A DNA stretch of 39,492 bases from JABDGR01 sp035546135 (GTDB taxonomy: Bacteria > Verrucomicrobiota > Verrucomicrobiia > Opitutales > JABDGR01): contig DASZWY010000205.1 of NCBI GenBank assembly GCA_035546135.1, forward strand, positions 1 to 39,492, read 5' to 3'. A program made the position numbers and the translations under genes. Positions 1-7,120 of this stretch are shown here, piece after piece. Position 1 is the stretch's first letter, and each line of letters opens with the position of its first letter. The notes under the pieces were generated by a model, which was not told where the DNA came from, ran no database searches, and was given only the letters and a program-made list of their open reading frames with translations.

Positions 1-554
1 GCGGCGGAAGTCAGGCGCAAGCCACGGCGGGAAAAGGCGGCGCGAAGCTTTTCGAGGACGCGCTCGACGCGTTTGCGCGCCAAGTCCTCGCTCACCCCCA
101 GCGCCTGGCCGACTTCCCGATGGCTTTTCCCCTGAAAAAACCGCAAAAGAACCGCTTCACGGTCGGCTTGTGCGAGGCGGCAAATTTCCTCGTCCAACAC
201 GGGTTGCAGTTGCGACCAGTCCGTTTCAGCGCGGGTGGGTTCAATTTGCATGGCGAAAGCAATCTGCTCGCGTGCCCGGCGGCGCCGCTCGGTCCGCACG
301 ACCACACTTGCCGTATGATGGGTGGTGGTGTAGAGCCAGCCGACAATGCTTGACCGGCCCGCCAGTGCGCCGGCCTGGCGCGCGAGGGCGCCAAACACCC
401 GCTGCGCGACGTCTTGCGCCAGGTGGGCGTCTCCAGCCACCATCCGCAGCGCGGCGGAATAAACCAAATCCGTGTAGCGAAGCACGACTTCCGTGAAGGC
501 CGGTTCCTGGCCATCCCGGGCATATTGTCGCAAAAGTTCGGCGTCAGAGATCAT
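1..554 (-). CDS. ECF-type RNA polymerase sigma factor (C-terminus cut by window edge)
   Basis: Reading the minus strand from an ATG at 554 gives an unbroken frame that runs off the left edge, 184 codons visible. Region sigma2 is clear near the N-terminus (RYTDLVYSAALR, then DAHLAQDVAQRVF around residues 27-52). Sigma4 lies around residues 136-170 (DREAVLLRFFQGKSHREVG, then LGVSEDLARKRVERVLEKLR), a good helix-turn-helix. The visible protein therefore holds both domains needed to direct RNA polymerase to target promoters. It ends in RGLRLTSAA at the edge; relatives in Verrucomicrobiota and Acidobacteria often carry a long C-terminal extension starting this way, so the gene probably continues, but that is inference. 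No anti-sigma gene is visible on this side. Palindromic GTCCGA elements lie upstream at 571-612. Confidence 0.85.
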   Translation of the reverse strand, partial: MISDAELLRQYARDGQEPAFTEVVLRYTDLVYSAALRMVAGDAHLAQDVAQRVFGALARQAGALAGRSSIVGWLYTTTHHTASVVVRTERRRRAREQIAFAMQIEPTRAETDWSQLQPVLDEEICRLAQADREAVLLRFFQGKSHREVGQALGVSEDLARKRVERVLEKLRAAFSRRGLRLTSA

Positions 555-588
555 GGGGGCTGTCAAGGGGTGTCCGCACAATTGGAAA

Positions 589-610
589 TCGGACACGGAA
601 AATCGTCCGA
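589..610 (-). promoter_or_regulatory. Inverted repeat upstream of the sigma factor gene
   Basis: TCGGAC (589-594) and GTCCGA (605-610) form a 6-bp inverted repeat with a 10-base spacer. A further TGTCCG at 571-576 gives three related half-sites about 17-58 bases before the sigma factor ATG at 554. The spacing, near one and a half helical turns, suits a dimeric regulator or autoregulation. No protein is assigned and the arms are short, so this is only a candidate operator. The rest of 555-678 shows an A-tract (617-624) that would be a T-tract downstream of the UbiB gene. Confidence 0.3.
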
Positions 611-678
611 CATCTCAAAAAAAACGCCTTTGACCCGCGGCCAGGGCCGGTTCGCTTGTCCCCCAGCCACCAGCACCC

Positions 679-2337
679 TCACTTCCGCCGGTGCGAGCGC
701 AGGGTTTCGTACATCAGCCAGCAGCCGAAGATGATGGCGGCGACAAAGAAATACTCCGCAAGCACGTAAGGGAATTTGTGCAGGCTTTCCGGGCTGACGC
801 GCGCCACGATGAGCGAGCAGGAGAGCAGGGTGGACGCCACGATAATCGCCAGCACCAGCCGGTTCACGCCGTCTTCAAGCGACCGGCGCAGCCCGTCCAG
901 GCCGTGGTGGACGAAGTTGATGCTCGCCTCGCCCTCCTCAAGATTGCGCAGCAGCCGCATGAAGGTGCCGGGAATCTCGCGCGCGTGCCGCAGCGCCGTG
1001 CGCCAGTCCCAGTACATCATGCGCGTCATCGTGCGTGGATGCCAGCGCTCGAGGTTGAGCTTCTGCAGGAACGGTTCCGAAATTGGGCGGATGTCGAACG
1101 CCGGGTCCAGCGCCTTGCCCGTCTCCTCGATGGCCAGCGTCGCCTTGGCGAGCAACGCATAGTCTCGCGCCAGGCGGATGCCGTGCGTGCCAAAAACGTA
1201 GAGCAGGTCAAGCATGATGCGGCCGATGTCGCGGCCCTTTTGCTCGTCGGAATACTTGCGCAGCATGATGCCGATGTCTTTTTCCAGCCGGGCGGAGTCC
1301 ACCCGCTTCTTGGTCAGCGCGTTGGCCAGGGCGACGCGCACGATTTTTTCCGGGTCGTCGTCGGTGATGGCGGAAAAGAGGTCGGCCAGAAAGTAGCGCA
1401 TGGTGCGCGTCAGTTGCCCCGTCTGGCCCCAGTCAATCAGGCACAGGCGCGCGTCGGGCGTCACCAGCACGTTGCCGCTGTGCGGGTCGGCGTGGAAAAA
1501 GCCCGACATGATGATTTGGTCGAACGTCGAGCGTCCGCCGGCTTGCGCGATGCGCGCGCGCGTTTCCGGCGGCAGCGTGCACTTTTCCGGCTCCACGCCC
1601 TCCACCCAGTCATAGACCAGCAATTTGCGCGTGGTGAAGGCGTCGTGGATGCGCGGGGCAAAAACTTCCTGTGGGTACGGATTGGTGTGGTTGAAATAGG
1701 TGGCGTTGCGCGCCTCGATGGTGAAGTCCAGCTCGCGCAGCATGTTCTCGCCGGTTTCATCCACCACCGCCGGCAGATCGTAGGCCCGCAATTCCGGCAG
1801 GTGCTGCTGCATCTTCTCCGCGAACCAGCGGATAATTTCCAGGTCCGCCTTCATTTCCTTGCGAATGTTTGGCCGCTGGACTTTGAGCGCGACGAGCGCG
1901 CCGCCGGGCAGGCGCGCGCGATACACCTGCGCGATCGAGCCCGCGGCCACCGGCTGCTGGTCGAATTCCGCAAACACTTCCTCCACCCGCCCCTTCAATT
2001 CCCGTTCGAGCATCGGGCGGATGTCCTCCCACGGCGCGGGCTTGACCTGGTTGCGCAGGCGCTTGAGTTCCTGAATCAGCGGCTCCGGCAGCACGTCCGC
2101 GCGCGTGCTCAGCACCTGGCCGAACTTGACGAACGTCGGCCCCAATTCCTCCGCCGTCACCCGGATGCGCTCCCATAAATTGAGCCGCCCTTCCCGCGGT
2201 TTGATGTTCCGCGTCAGCCACGATCGCGGTGTCTCGATTTGCTCGAGAAACTCGCGAAACCCGTTCCGGATGAGCACGGAGGAAATTTCCGTGAGCCGGA
2301 CCAGATTGTGGAAGGCGTGGATTGGATTCAGGCTCAC
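679..2337 (-). CDS. UbiB/ABC1 (AarF) family atypical kinase/ATPase
   Basis: 552 residues starting at GTG (2337). All hallmarks of the UbiB protein-kinase-like family are visible: the KxGQ motif KFGQ (71-74), the alanine-rich replacement of the glycine-rich loop AAGSIAQVYRARL (131-143), the ATP-binding lysine in ALKVQRP (K152), ELDFTIEA (202-209), the catalytic-loop variant FHADPHSGN (281-289, D284) and the metal-binding LIDWG (D302, DWG in place of DFG). Two hydrophobic segments at the C-terminus (about 490-545) anchor it in the membrane. UbiB-family proteins act in isoprenoid-quinone or lipid homeostasis by an ATPase-like activity; the exact substrate cannot be read here. It follows the phasin-like gene by 39 bases on the same strand and is probably co-transcribed with it. 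Confidence 0.93.
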   Translation of the reverse strand: MSLNPIHAFHNLVRLTEISSVLIRNGFREFLEQIETPRSWLTRNIKPREGRLNLWERIRVTAEELGPTFVKFGQVLSTRADVLPEPLIQELKRLRNQVKPAPWEDIRPMLERELKGRVEEVFAEFDQQPVAAGSIAQVYRARLPGGALVALKVQRPNIRKEMKADLEIIRWFAEKMQQHLPELRAYDLPAVVDETGENMLRELDFTIEARNATYFNHTNPYPQEVFAPRIHDAFTTRKLLVYDWVEGVEPEKCTLPPETRARIAQAGGRSTFDQIIMSGFFHADPHSGNVLVTPDARLCLIDWGQTGQLTRTMRYFLADLFSAITDDDPEKIVRVALANALTKKRVDSARLEKDIGIMLRKYSDEQKGRDIGRIMLDLLYVFGTHGIRLARDYALLAKATLAIEETGKALDPAFDIRPISEPFLQKLNLERWHPRTMTRMMYWDWRTALRHAREIPGTFMRLLRNLEEGEASINFVHHGLDGLRRSLEDGVNRLVLAIIVASTLLSCSLIVARVSPESLHKFPYVLAEYFFVAAIIFGCWLMYETLRSHRRK

Positions 2338-2376
2338 AAAAGGCGGCGGTGAAGGGGAGGGGGGCGGCCGGCCGCC

Positions 2377-2694
2377 TCACCCGTGATGGTGCTTGGCGGA
2401 CTTGTGGTGAATCTCCTCCAGCGCGCTGAGGCGCTTCTCGAATGCCGCCAAGTCTTCCCGCGTGGCGAGGTTGGCCTTCTTCAGCATTTCCTGCATGCGC
2501 TGGGTCAGGTCGCGCTTGGCCTGTTCATATTCCTGGCGGCCATCGGCGACGATGCGCTCGGCGAGGTTCTTGGCGTCGTGAGTCGAGAGCTTGCCTTTTT
2601 CCACATAGTCGTGAAGCAGGGACTCGACCTTTTCCTTCGTGACCACGGTGGCGCCGACGCCGGCGAGCATGGTTTTTTTGATGAGGTCAATCAT
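2377..2694 (-). CDS. Phasin-like coiled-coil protein
   Basis: 105 residues from ATG 2694. The N-terminus (MIDLIKKTMLAGVGATVVTKEKVESLL) is an amphipathic helix; the middle is a long charged heptad-rich helix (about 40-95), and the tail is histidine- and lysine-rich (HHKSAKHHHG). This layout matches small phasin/PhaI-like proteins that coat polyhydroxyalkanoate granules or act as stress-related coiled coils. No PHA synthase is in the window, so granule binding is unproven. The gene sits just before the UbiB-like kinase on the same strand, suggesting a two-gene unit whose products may both act at lipid surfaces (inference). Confidence 0.7.
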   Translation of the reverse strand: MIDLIKKTMLAGVGATVVTKEKVESLLHDYVEKGKLSTHDAKNLAERIVADGRQEYEQAKRDLTQRMQEMLKKANLATREDLAAFEKRLSALEEIHHKSAKHHHG

Positions 2695-2716
2695 GGTGAG
2701 GATGGGTTGCGGGCGG

Positions 2717-3205
2717 TTATAAGAGCCGCGGTATAATATACCACGAAAGTATCCAATGTCCCAGTGGGCGCGCTTTTCCGGGCTCCTCCGCGCGTTCCAA
2801 ATGCAATAAACCGCTTTTTTTAAAATCTATTAACACCGGGCTGGTTGCGCCGCTGAGGAGGCAGGAGGCCAGCAGCTCAAAATGGGGGTTGTGTCCCACC
2901 ACCAGCACCGATTTGCGCGAGCACGCCAGCCGCAGGCCCATGGGCCGCGGATCGTCCGCCGGGCGCAGGCCCGGCGCCTCGAGCAAGGGCGCCTCCAGCC
3001 CCACTTCGTTTTTGAAGATCTCCGCCGTCTGCACCGCGCGCACCAGCGGGCTGTGCCAGATTTCGCGGATGTCCAGCTCCACCTCGTGCTTGCGCAAGAA
3101 CTTGGCCAGCTGCTCCGTTTGCTTTTCCCCCTTGCGTGTTAAACGCCGGTCTGCGTCGGAATCGCCCGGCTCGGCCTCGGCATGGCGCAAGAGGTAGAGA
3201 TTCAT
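2717..3205 (-). CDS. sixA: Phosphohistidine phosphatase SixA
   Basis: 162 residues, ATG at 3205. It is a short single-domain member of the histidine phosphatase superfamily. The N-terminal LLRHAEAEPG supplies the phospho-acceptor histidine (H8) preceded by R7, in the RHAE form typical of SixA rather than RHGE. The region DRRLTRKGEKQ (19-29) and WHSPLVRAVQTAE (50-62) are the conserved middle motifs, and VVGHNPHFE (102-110) carries the second catalytic histidine (H105). In E. coli SixA dephosphorylates phosphohistidine on signalling or PTS proteins. Its target here is unknown; no HPt-domain protein is adjacent. The gene ends 22 bases before the phasin-like gene and could lead the same minus-strand transcript. 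Confidence 0.9.
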   Translation of the reverse strand: MNLYLLRHAEAEPGDSDADRRLTRKGEKQTEQLAKFLRKHEVELDIREIWHSPLVRAVQTAEIFKNEVGLEAPLLEAPGLRPADDPRPMGLRLACSRKSVLVVGHNPHFELLASCLLSGATSPVLIDFKKSGLLHLERAEEPGKARPLGHWILSWYIIPRLL

Positions 3206-3307
3206 GGGAGCCCGACTATGCGGGGACGGGGGCCGGGTGGCAAGGGAAAGGCGGCAGGGCGGGGGGCAAAGTCACCGATTCTTTACAGTTGCCATGGGGC
3301 GGGCGGT

Positions 3308-3337
3308 TTGCCAATCTGGCCGGCTCAACTCTAGAAA
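3308..3337 (+). promoter_or_regulatory. Candidate promoter of rpmG, near-leaderless
   Basis: TTGCCA (3308-3313) and TAGAAA (3332-3337) are spaced 18 bases and match the -35/-10 consensus at 5/6 and 4/6 positions. Transcription would begin close to the ATG at 3343, so the mRNA would have almost no leader. No Shine-Dalgarno sequence lies before the ATG, which fits. Confidence 0.35.
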
Positions 3338-3342
3338 GCACC

Positions 3343-3513
3343 ATGCCCAGGGAACTCATTTGTCTCGAATGCTCCGAAGCCCGCAAGGAAGGCAAGCCGC
3401 CTTCCCGTTACTTCTCGACGCGCAACAAGCGCACCAAGCAGGAAAAGGTGGAGAAGATGAAATATAACCGCCACCTCCGCCGCCACACCCTGCACAAAGA
3501 AGTGAAGATGTAA
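3343..3513 (+). CDS. rpmG: 50S ribosomal protein bL33
   Basis: 56 residues (MPRELICLECSEARKEGK... HLRRHTLHKEVKM). The C-terminal RRHTLHKE is the bL33 signature. The start was set at 3343 because the family begins a few residues before the first CxxC. bL33 sits on the large subunit near the E site. Classic bL33 is either zinc-binding with two CxxC pairs or cysteine-free. Here the first pair is kept (C7, C10) and the second is absent (YNRHLRRHT), so a normal four-cysteine zinc site cannot form. The gene stands alone between sixA (divergent) and the arsR operon and is followed by a candidate terminator. Confidence 0.95.
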   Translation: MPRELICLECSEARKEGKPPSRYFSTRNKRTKQEKVEKMKYNRHLRRHTLHKEVKM

Positions 3514-3527
3514 GGGGGGGCGGGTCC

Positions 3528-3556
3528 GGCCTCAATTGCTCCGGTGGGGCCTTTTT
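3528..3556 (+). terminator. Candidate rho-independent terminator after rpmG
   Basis: GGCCTC (3528-3533) pairs with GGGGCC (3546-3551) with one G-U pair, across a 12-base loop, followed by TTTTT (3552-3556). It lies 15 bases past the rpmG stop and just upstream of the arsR promoter, separating the two units. Confidence 0.55.
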
Positions 3557-3575
3557 AAAAGTTAAAAAATCATCG

Positions 3576-3603
3576 TTGACAGAACCGGGTTTGTATTTAA
3601 CAT
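3576..3603 (+). promoter_or_regulatory. Promoter of the arsR-SRPBCC operon
   Basis: A perfect -35 TTGACA (3576-3581) is followed after 16 bases by TAACAT (3598-3603), 4/6 to the -10 consensus. The predicted start of transcription, near 3610, leaves only about 10 bases before the arsR ATG at 3620. The -10 and start site lie inside the inverted repeat 3590-3619, so repressor binding would block polymerase directly. Confidence 0.6.
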
Positions 3604-3619
3604 AGTTGTTAAATACAAA
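3590..3619 (+). promoter_or_regulatory. Operator: perfect 13-bp inverted repeat at the arsR promoter
   Basis: TTTGTATTTAACA (3590-3602) and TGTTAAATACAAA (3607-3619) are exact reverse complements separated by TAGT. The repeat is AT-rich in GC-rich surroundings and abuts the arsR start codon. Size, symmetry and position match an operator for a dimeric winged-helix repressor, almost certainly the ArsR-family product encoded directly after it. Confidence 0.8.
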
Positions 3620-4015
3620 ATGGCCCTTCGCCCTCCATTGGACTCCGCTCGGCTCGACGCCACCTTCAGCGCCCTCGCTGACCCCACCCGCCGCGCCATC
3701 CTTGCCCGCCTCACCCAGGGCGAGACCTCGGTGCTCGAATTGGCGCGGCCGTTCAACATCAGCCTTCCCGCCGTTTCCCGCCACCTCAAGGTGCTCGCGC
3801 GCGCCGGCCTCATCACCCGCAGCCGCGACGCCCAGGTGCGCCCCTGCCGCCTGCACGCCGAGCCGCTCAAGGAAGCCGCAGACTGGGTTGAGCACTACCG
3901 CCGCTTCTGGGAGGAGAGCTTCGACCGTCTCGACGACTATTTGCAGGAATTGCAAAAGCAGAAAAAACCCACCCCTCCAGCCCAACGTAAAAAAAGTCAT
4001 GACCACGCCAAATAA
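3620..4015 (+). CDS. ArsR-family winged-helix transcriptional regulator
   Basis: 131 residues. The fold is recognisable from LDATFSALADPTRRAILARL (residues 12-31) and the recognition helix region ISLPAVSRHLKVLARAGLI (46-64), followed by a beta-wing with SRDAQVRPCRLH. There is no CxC metal site in the recognition region, so it is not an arsenic or metal sensor of the classical type. It belongs to the branch found upstream of AHSA1/SRPBCC genes, where the ligand is generally unknown. The C-terminal helix (DWVEHYRRFWEESFDRLDDYLQ) would serve dimerisation. The last 17 bases overlap the next gene. It probably represses its own operon through the 3590-3619 palindrome. Confidence 0.92.
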   Translation: MALRPPLDSARLDATFSALADPTRRAILARLTQGETSVLELARPFNISLPAVSRHLKVLARAGLITRSRDAQVRPCRLHAEPLKEAADWVEHYRRFWEESFDRLDDYLQELQKQKKPTPPAQRKKSHDHAK

Positions 4016-4517
4016 CTCCTCGCCCTTTGTGCTTTCCCGCACGTTCAAAGCCCCGCGCGAACTGGTCTGGAAGGCTTGGACCGAACGCGAGCGCCTCATG
4101 CAATGGTTCGGGCCCAAGGGCAGTTCCATGCCCACGGCCAAAATGGACTTTCGCCCCGGCGGCGTTTTCCACTACAGCATGCGCAATTGCGCGCCGGGGC
4201 ACGGCGAAACCCTCATGTGGGGCAAATGGATATTCCGCGAGATAAAAGCGCCCGAGCGCATTGTCCTCGTGCATCACTTCTCTGACGAAAATGGCGGCGT
4301 CACACGCCACCCTTTCCATCCGAGCTGGCCGCTAAAAATGCTGTCCACAACCACTTTTCTTGAAAATCACGGCGAAACCACCGTCACCGTGCAATGGGCG
4401 CCGTTGGACGCCACGGCCGAGGAACGCCAGACCTTTGACCGCGGCCGCGATGGCATGCGGATCGGCTGGTCCGGCACCTTCGAGCAGCTCGAAGCCTACC
4501 TTTCCCAAAACCAATAA
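3999..4517 (+). CDS. AHSA1/SRPBCC domain protein (first of three)
   Basis: 172 residues from ATG 3999, overlapping the arsR end by 17 bases; this start places the conserved FVLSRTFKAPRELVWKAWTE near the N-terminus as in its relatives. SRPBCC proteins of the AHSA1 group (COG3832) form a helix-grip fold with a deep hydrophobic ligand cavity. Conserved family pieces are MQWFGPKG (where relatives have AQWWGP), DFRPGGVFHYSM and WSGTFEQLEAYL at the end. It differs most from the other two copies, with FG instead of WG and an inserted loop, suggesting a different ligand. Function is unassigned; the shared operon with an ArsR regulator suggests a small-molecule response. Confidence 0.88.
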   Translation: MTTPNNSSPFVLSRTFKAPRELVWKAWTERERLMQWFGPKGSSMPTAKMDFRPGGVFHYSMRNCAPGHGETLMWGKWIFREIKAPERIVLVHHFSDENGGVTRHPFHPSWPLKMLSTTTFLENHGETTVTVQWAPLDATAEERQTFDRGRDGMRIGWSGTFEQLEAYLSQNQ

Positions 4518-4529
4518 CCCCACCGTGTC

Positions 4530-5027
4530 ATGACCGCTTCACCCAAGACCGAAATTACCGCCACTTCCGACCGCGAGATCGTCATCAAGCGCGTTGTCTC
4601 CGCCCCGCGCGAACGGGTGTGGGAAGTTTGGACCAATCCCCGGCACGTCGCGCAATGGTGGGGGCCGCGTGGTTTCTCCACCACCATTGAAACCATGGAC
4701 GTGCGCCCGGGCGGCGTCTGGAAGCACGTCATGCGCGGGCCGGATGGCGCCGAATACCCCAACCACAACGTCTTTCAGGAAGTGGTTAAGCCCGAGCGCA
4801 TCGTTTTCACCCTCGGCGGCGCGCGCAAAGGCGGCGGCACCGAGGTGAGGGCGCTGTCCACCTGGACCTTTGTGGAACAGGACGGCAAAACCGAAGTCAC
4901 CATCCGCATGGTTTTCGAATCGAAGGAAAAGCGCGACCAGGTCGTCAAGGAATACGGCGCGATTGAAGGCGGGAAGCAAACACTCGGGCGCCTCGATGAA
5001 TACCTCTCCAGTTTCGCCCAAAAATAA
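4530..5027 (+). CDS. AHSA1/SRPBCC domain protein (second of three)
   Basis: 165 residues. The helix-grip landmarks are IVIKRVVSAPRERVWEVWTNPRHVAQWWGPRGF near residues 17-50 and MDVRPGGVWKHVMRGPDG in the central strands, with LGRLDEYLSSF as the C-terminal helix. It starts 13 bases after the previous gene on the same strand. The N-terminal block is close to that of the third copy (AQWWGP, VRPGG), so these two arose by tandem duplication. No catalytic residues are expected; members bind hydrophobic ligands. No Shine-Dalgarno precedes the ATG. Confidence 0.9.
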   Translation: MTASPKTEITATSDREIVIKRVVSAPRERVWEVWTNPRHVAQWWGPRGFSTTIETMDVRPGGVWKHVMRGPDGAEYPNHNVFQEVVKPERIVFTLGGARKGGGTEVRALSTWTFVEQDGKTEVTIRMVFESKEKRDQVVKEYGAIEGGKQTLGRLDEYLSSFAQK

Positions 5028-5038
5028 AACCATCATCC

Positions 5039-5521
5039 ATGAACGCGAAAAATAATCCCGCCCCGCACCCGATAACCCGGCAAGTCCGCTTTGAGCGCGT
5101 TCTCGACGCGCCCCGCGCATTGGTCTGGAAGGCTTGGACGGACCCCCGGCACTTGGCCCAGTGGTGGGGACCGCACGGGTTCACCAATCCCGTCTGCAAA
5201 CTGGCCGTTCGCCCGGGAGGCTCTTTGCGCATTGTCATGCGCGCGCCTTACGGGGTGGATTACCCCATGACCGGTGTGTTCCACGAGGTTGAAAAACCCG
5301 GGCGGCTGGCGTTTCTCTCGGTGGCCTGGGATGAAAATGGCGGCGCACTGCTGACTTCGCTGGCCACCGCGACCTTTGCCGCACAAGGCGCCAAGACCAA
5401 ACTCACCGTGCTCGCTACCGCCATCGGGTTGGTGCCGGTAGCAAAGCCCATGCTCGGCGGCATGAAAGTCGGCTGGTCCCAAAGCCTTGAGCGCCTGGCG
5501 GAACTAGTCAAAACCCGCTGA
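5039..5521 (+). CDS. AHSA1/SRPBCC domain protein (third of three)
   Basis: 160 residues, starting 12 bases after the second copy. It carries VRFERVLDAPRALVWKAWTDPRHLAQWWGPHGF and LAVRPGGSLRIVMRAP, the typical AHSA1 strand and helix pattern, and ends with GWSQSLERLAELVKT. It closes the four-gene ArsR operon. The following gene lies on the opposite strand, 9 bases away, so transcription converges here. Confidence 0.9.
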   Translation: MNAKNNPAPHPITRQVRFERVLDAPRALVWKAWTDPRHLAQWWGPHGFTNPVCKLAVRPGGSLRIVMRAPYGVDYPMTGVFHEVEKPGRLAFLSVAWDENGGALLTSLATATFAAQGAKTKLTVLATAIGLVPVAKPMLGGMKVGWSQSLERLAELVKTR

Positions 5522-5529
5522 ACGCCCGC

Positions 5530-5760
5530 CTAGTTCGAGCACGAAAGCACACTGCGGCGGCTGGCGCGCCATTTGTCGCGGTGGTGGCGGATCCAGTCCT
5601 GCAACGCCTGCTCGAAGCCGATGTCGTGGCCGGCTTTTTCCGACTCGAGCCACTTGTGGCGAAGGATTTCTTCGCGTTCCGCCAGAAAGTCCTGATAGAC
5701 GCTGGACCGATTGACAAAATCATTGCTGCTGGAGGGGGTCGTGGAGTCGGGGTGTTTCAT
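5530..5760 (-). CDS. Small hypothetical protein
   Basis: 76 residues from ATG 5760 (MKHPDSTTPS...). The frame is open back to 5832, but a candidate promoter at 5823-5851 would lie in the upstream part, so the inner ATG is preferred. The middle is helical and charged (VYQDFLAEREEILRHKWLESEKAGHDIGFEQALQDWIRHHRDKWR) and resembles small bacterial proteins of unknown function with a tryptophan-rich helical core. It has no signal peptide or membrane segment. I cannot assign a role. It converges with the SRPBCC operon. Confidence 0.65.
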   Translation of the reverse strand: MKHPDSTTPSSSNDFVNRSSVYQDFLAEREEILRHKWLESEKAGHDIGFEQALQDWIRHHRDKWRASRRSVLSCSN

Positions 5761-5822
5761 CTTCTCGTCGAGCAAACGGGAGTGGGACGGGGCCGAAAGC
5801 CGGCTGGAGGCGTGTGCCGATA

Positions 5823-5851
5823 GCCTTACCATTGTGACTAATTTTTAACAA
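5823..5851 (-). promoter_or_regulatory. Candidate promoter of the small hypothetical gene
   Basis: On the minus strand TTGTTA (5846-5851) and TAAGGC (5823-5828) are spaced exactly 17 bases. The -35 box is the same TTGTTA as at the lipoprotein promoter at 32069. Transcription would begin near 5816, upstream of the chosen ATG at 5760. Confidence 0.35.
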
Positions 5852-5910
5852 AGTCTTCCCGCCATGGCAATGTCAATTTCCAAAGCAATTTGGCCGCCTT
5901 GATACGAATT

Positions 5911-7014
5911 TCAGCCCCGCCTGCCGGTGCCGGCGGCGGGCGCCTGGGCCAGCTTGTCCAGCAGCCGTTGGGCGATGCCCAGGAAGGCGTGTCCGGCCAG
6001 GGTGTCGGGGTGGCTGACCACCAAGGGGATGCCGCGGTCACCTCCCGCCCGCACGCGCGGGTCGAGCGGCACCTGCCCGAGGAATTCCGTCTCGAGATCA
6101 ATCGCCGCGCGCGGGCCGCCGCCCTCGCCAAAAATATACTGCCGCGTGCCATCGGGGTTTTCGAGGTAGCTCATGTTTTCCGCCACGCCCAGCAGCGGCA
6201 CGTTCACCTTGTCAAACAGCATCGCCCCGCGCCGCGCCACCGACACCGCGGCCAGTTGCGGCGTCGTCACAATCACCGCCCCCGAGAGCGGGACGGTCTG
6301 CGCGAGCGTGATGTGCGCGTCGCCCGTGCCCGGCGGCAGGTCCACCACCAAAATTTCCAGCTCGCCCCAGTTCACCTGCGTGGCGAATTGCTGGATGGTC
6401 TTCATCACCATCGGCCCACGCCAGGCCACCGGCATATCCTCGTCAATCAGCAGCCCGAGCGACATCAGCCGCACGCCGAAATTTTCCACCGGCTGCAGCA
6501 TCTCGTCGGCGATTTCCGGCCGCGTGTTGACGCCGAGCATCAGCGGCGTCGAGGGGCCGTAAATATCGCAGTCCATCAGGCCCACGCCGCGCGCGCCGCC
6601 TTTTTGGGCCAGCAATTGGGCAAACGCGCAGGCCAGATTGACGGCGAAGGTGCTTTTGCCCACGCCGCCTTTGCCGCTGGCCACGGCCAGCCGGTAGCGG
6701 ACTTTTTGCAGTTGGGAGGGCAGGGCGGCGGTCGTGCCGCTCGCCGCTGCCGCGGGGGTTTTGGGTGGCACCTTTACCGCGACTTCCACTTCCGCCCGCT
6801 GCACCCCCGGCACGGCCTTGAGCGCGGCCATGGCGGCGTCATGGAGCTTCTTCGGGACCTCCGGGTCGGCGGTCGAGATTTCCAGCCGCACGCGGGCGAC
6901 GCCGTCTTGCGCCTCCGCCGAACGCACCAAGCCGAACGACACGATGTCGCGGCTGAAGCCGGGATATTTTACGGCGCGCAAGGCTTCCGTCAGGGCGGCA
7001 GGAGTTGGGTCCAC
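5911..7014 (-). CDS. Mrp/ApbC family P-loop ATPase, iron-sulfur carrier
   Basis: 367 residues with a GTG start at 7014. The N-terminal ~80 residues form a MIP18/DUF59 domain; a proline/alanine linker (82-100) leads to the ATPase. The deviant Walker A is SGKGGVGKST (113-122), Walker B-like VVDLPPGTGD is at 223-232, and DCDIYGPSTPLMLG (148-161) is diagnostic. The family transfers Fe-S clusters to apoproteins. The CxxC that normally follows the MSY/MS motif is missing: residues 281-296 read MSYLENPDGTRQYIFG with no cysteine. Some bacterial lineages share this loss, so carrier function may use another site. It stands alone, divergent from the membrane glycosyltransferase array. Confidence 0.93.
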   Translation of the reverse strand: MDPTPAALTEALRAVKYPGFSRDIVSFGLVRSAEAQDGVARVRLEISTADPEVPKKLHDAAMAALKAVPGVQRAEVEVAVKVPPKTPAAAASGTTAALPSQLQKVRYRLAVASGKGGVGKSTFAVNLACAFAQLLAQKGGARGVGLMDCDIYGPSTPLMLGVNTRPEIADEMLQPVENFGVRLMSLGLLIDEDMPVAWRGPMVMKTIQQFATQVNWGELEILVVDLPPGTGDAHITLAQTVPLSGAVIVTTPQLAAVSVARRGAMLFDKVNVPLLGVAENMSYLENPDGTRQYIFGEGGGPRAAIDLETEFLGQVPLDPRVRAGGDRGIPLVVSHPDTLAGHAFLGIAQRLLDKLAQAPAAGTGRRG

Positions 7015-7120
7015 GGCCGCAGTCTCGGGATTTGGGTTTCAAGATTCGAGTTCAAAATGCGCGGCTTCCTTCAGGCTCGCGTTGGCGGGCAATCAGCCGC
7101 TAGAGGTTCCGCACTTCGGC

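Noticed and set aside
617..624. T-tract on the minus strand after the UbiB-like gene as a terminator
   Set aside because: The eight T residues follow a GC-rich stretch, but I could not draw a convincing continuous stem directly before them.
691..2178. Long open frame on the plus strand opposite the UbiB-like gene
   Set aside because: The minus-strand frame has all UbiB motifs; the plus frame is rich in R, H and Q with no family feature, as expected for an antisense shadow in GC-rich DNA.
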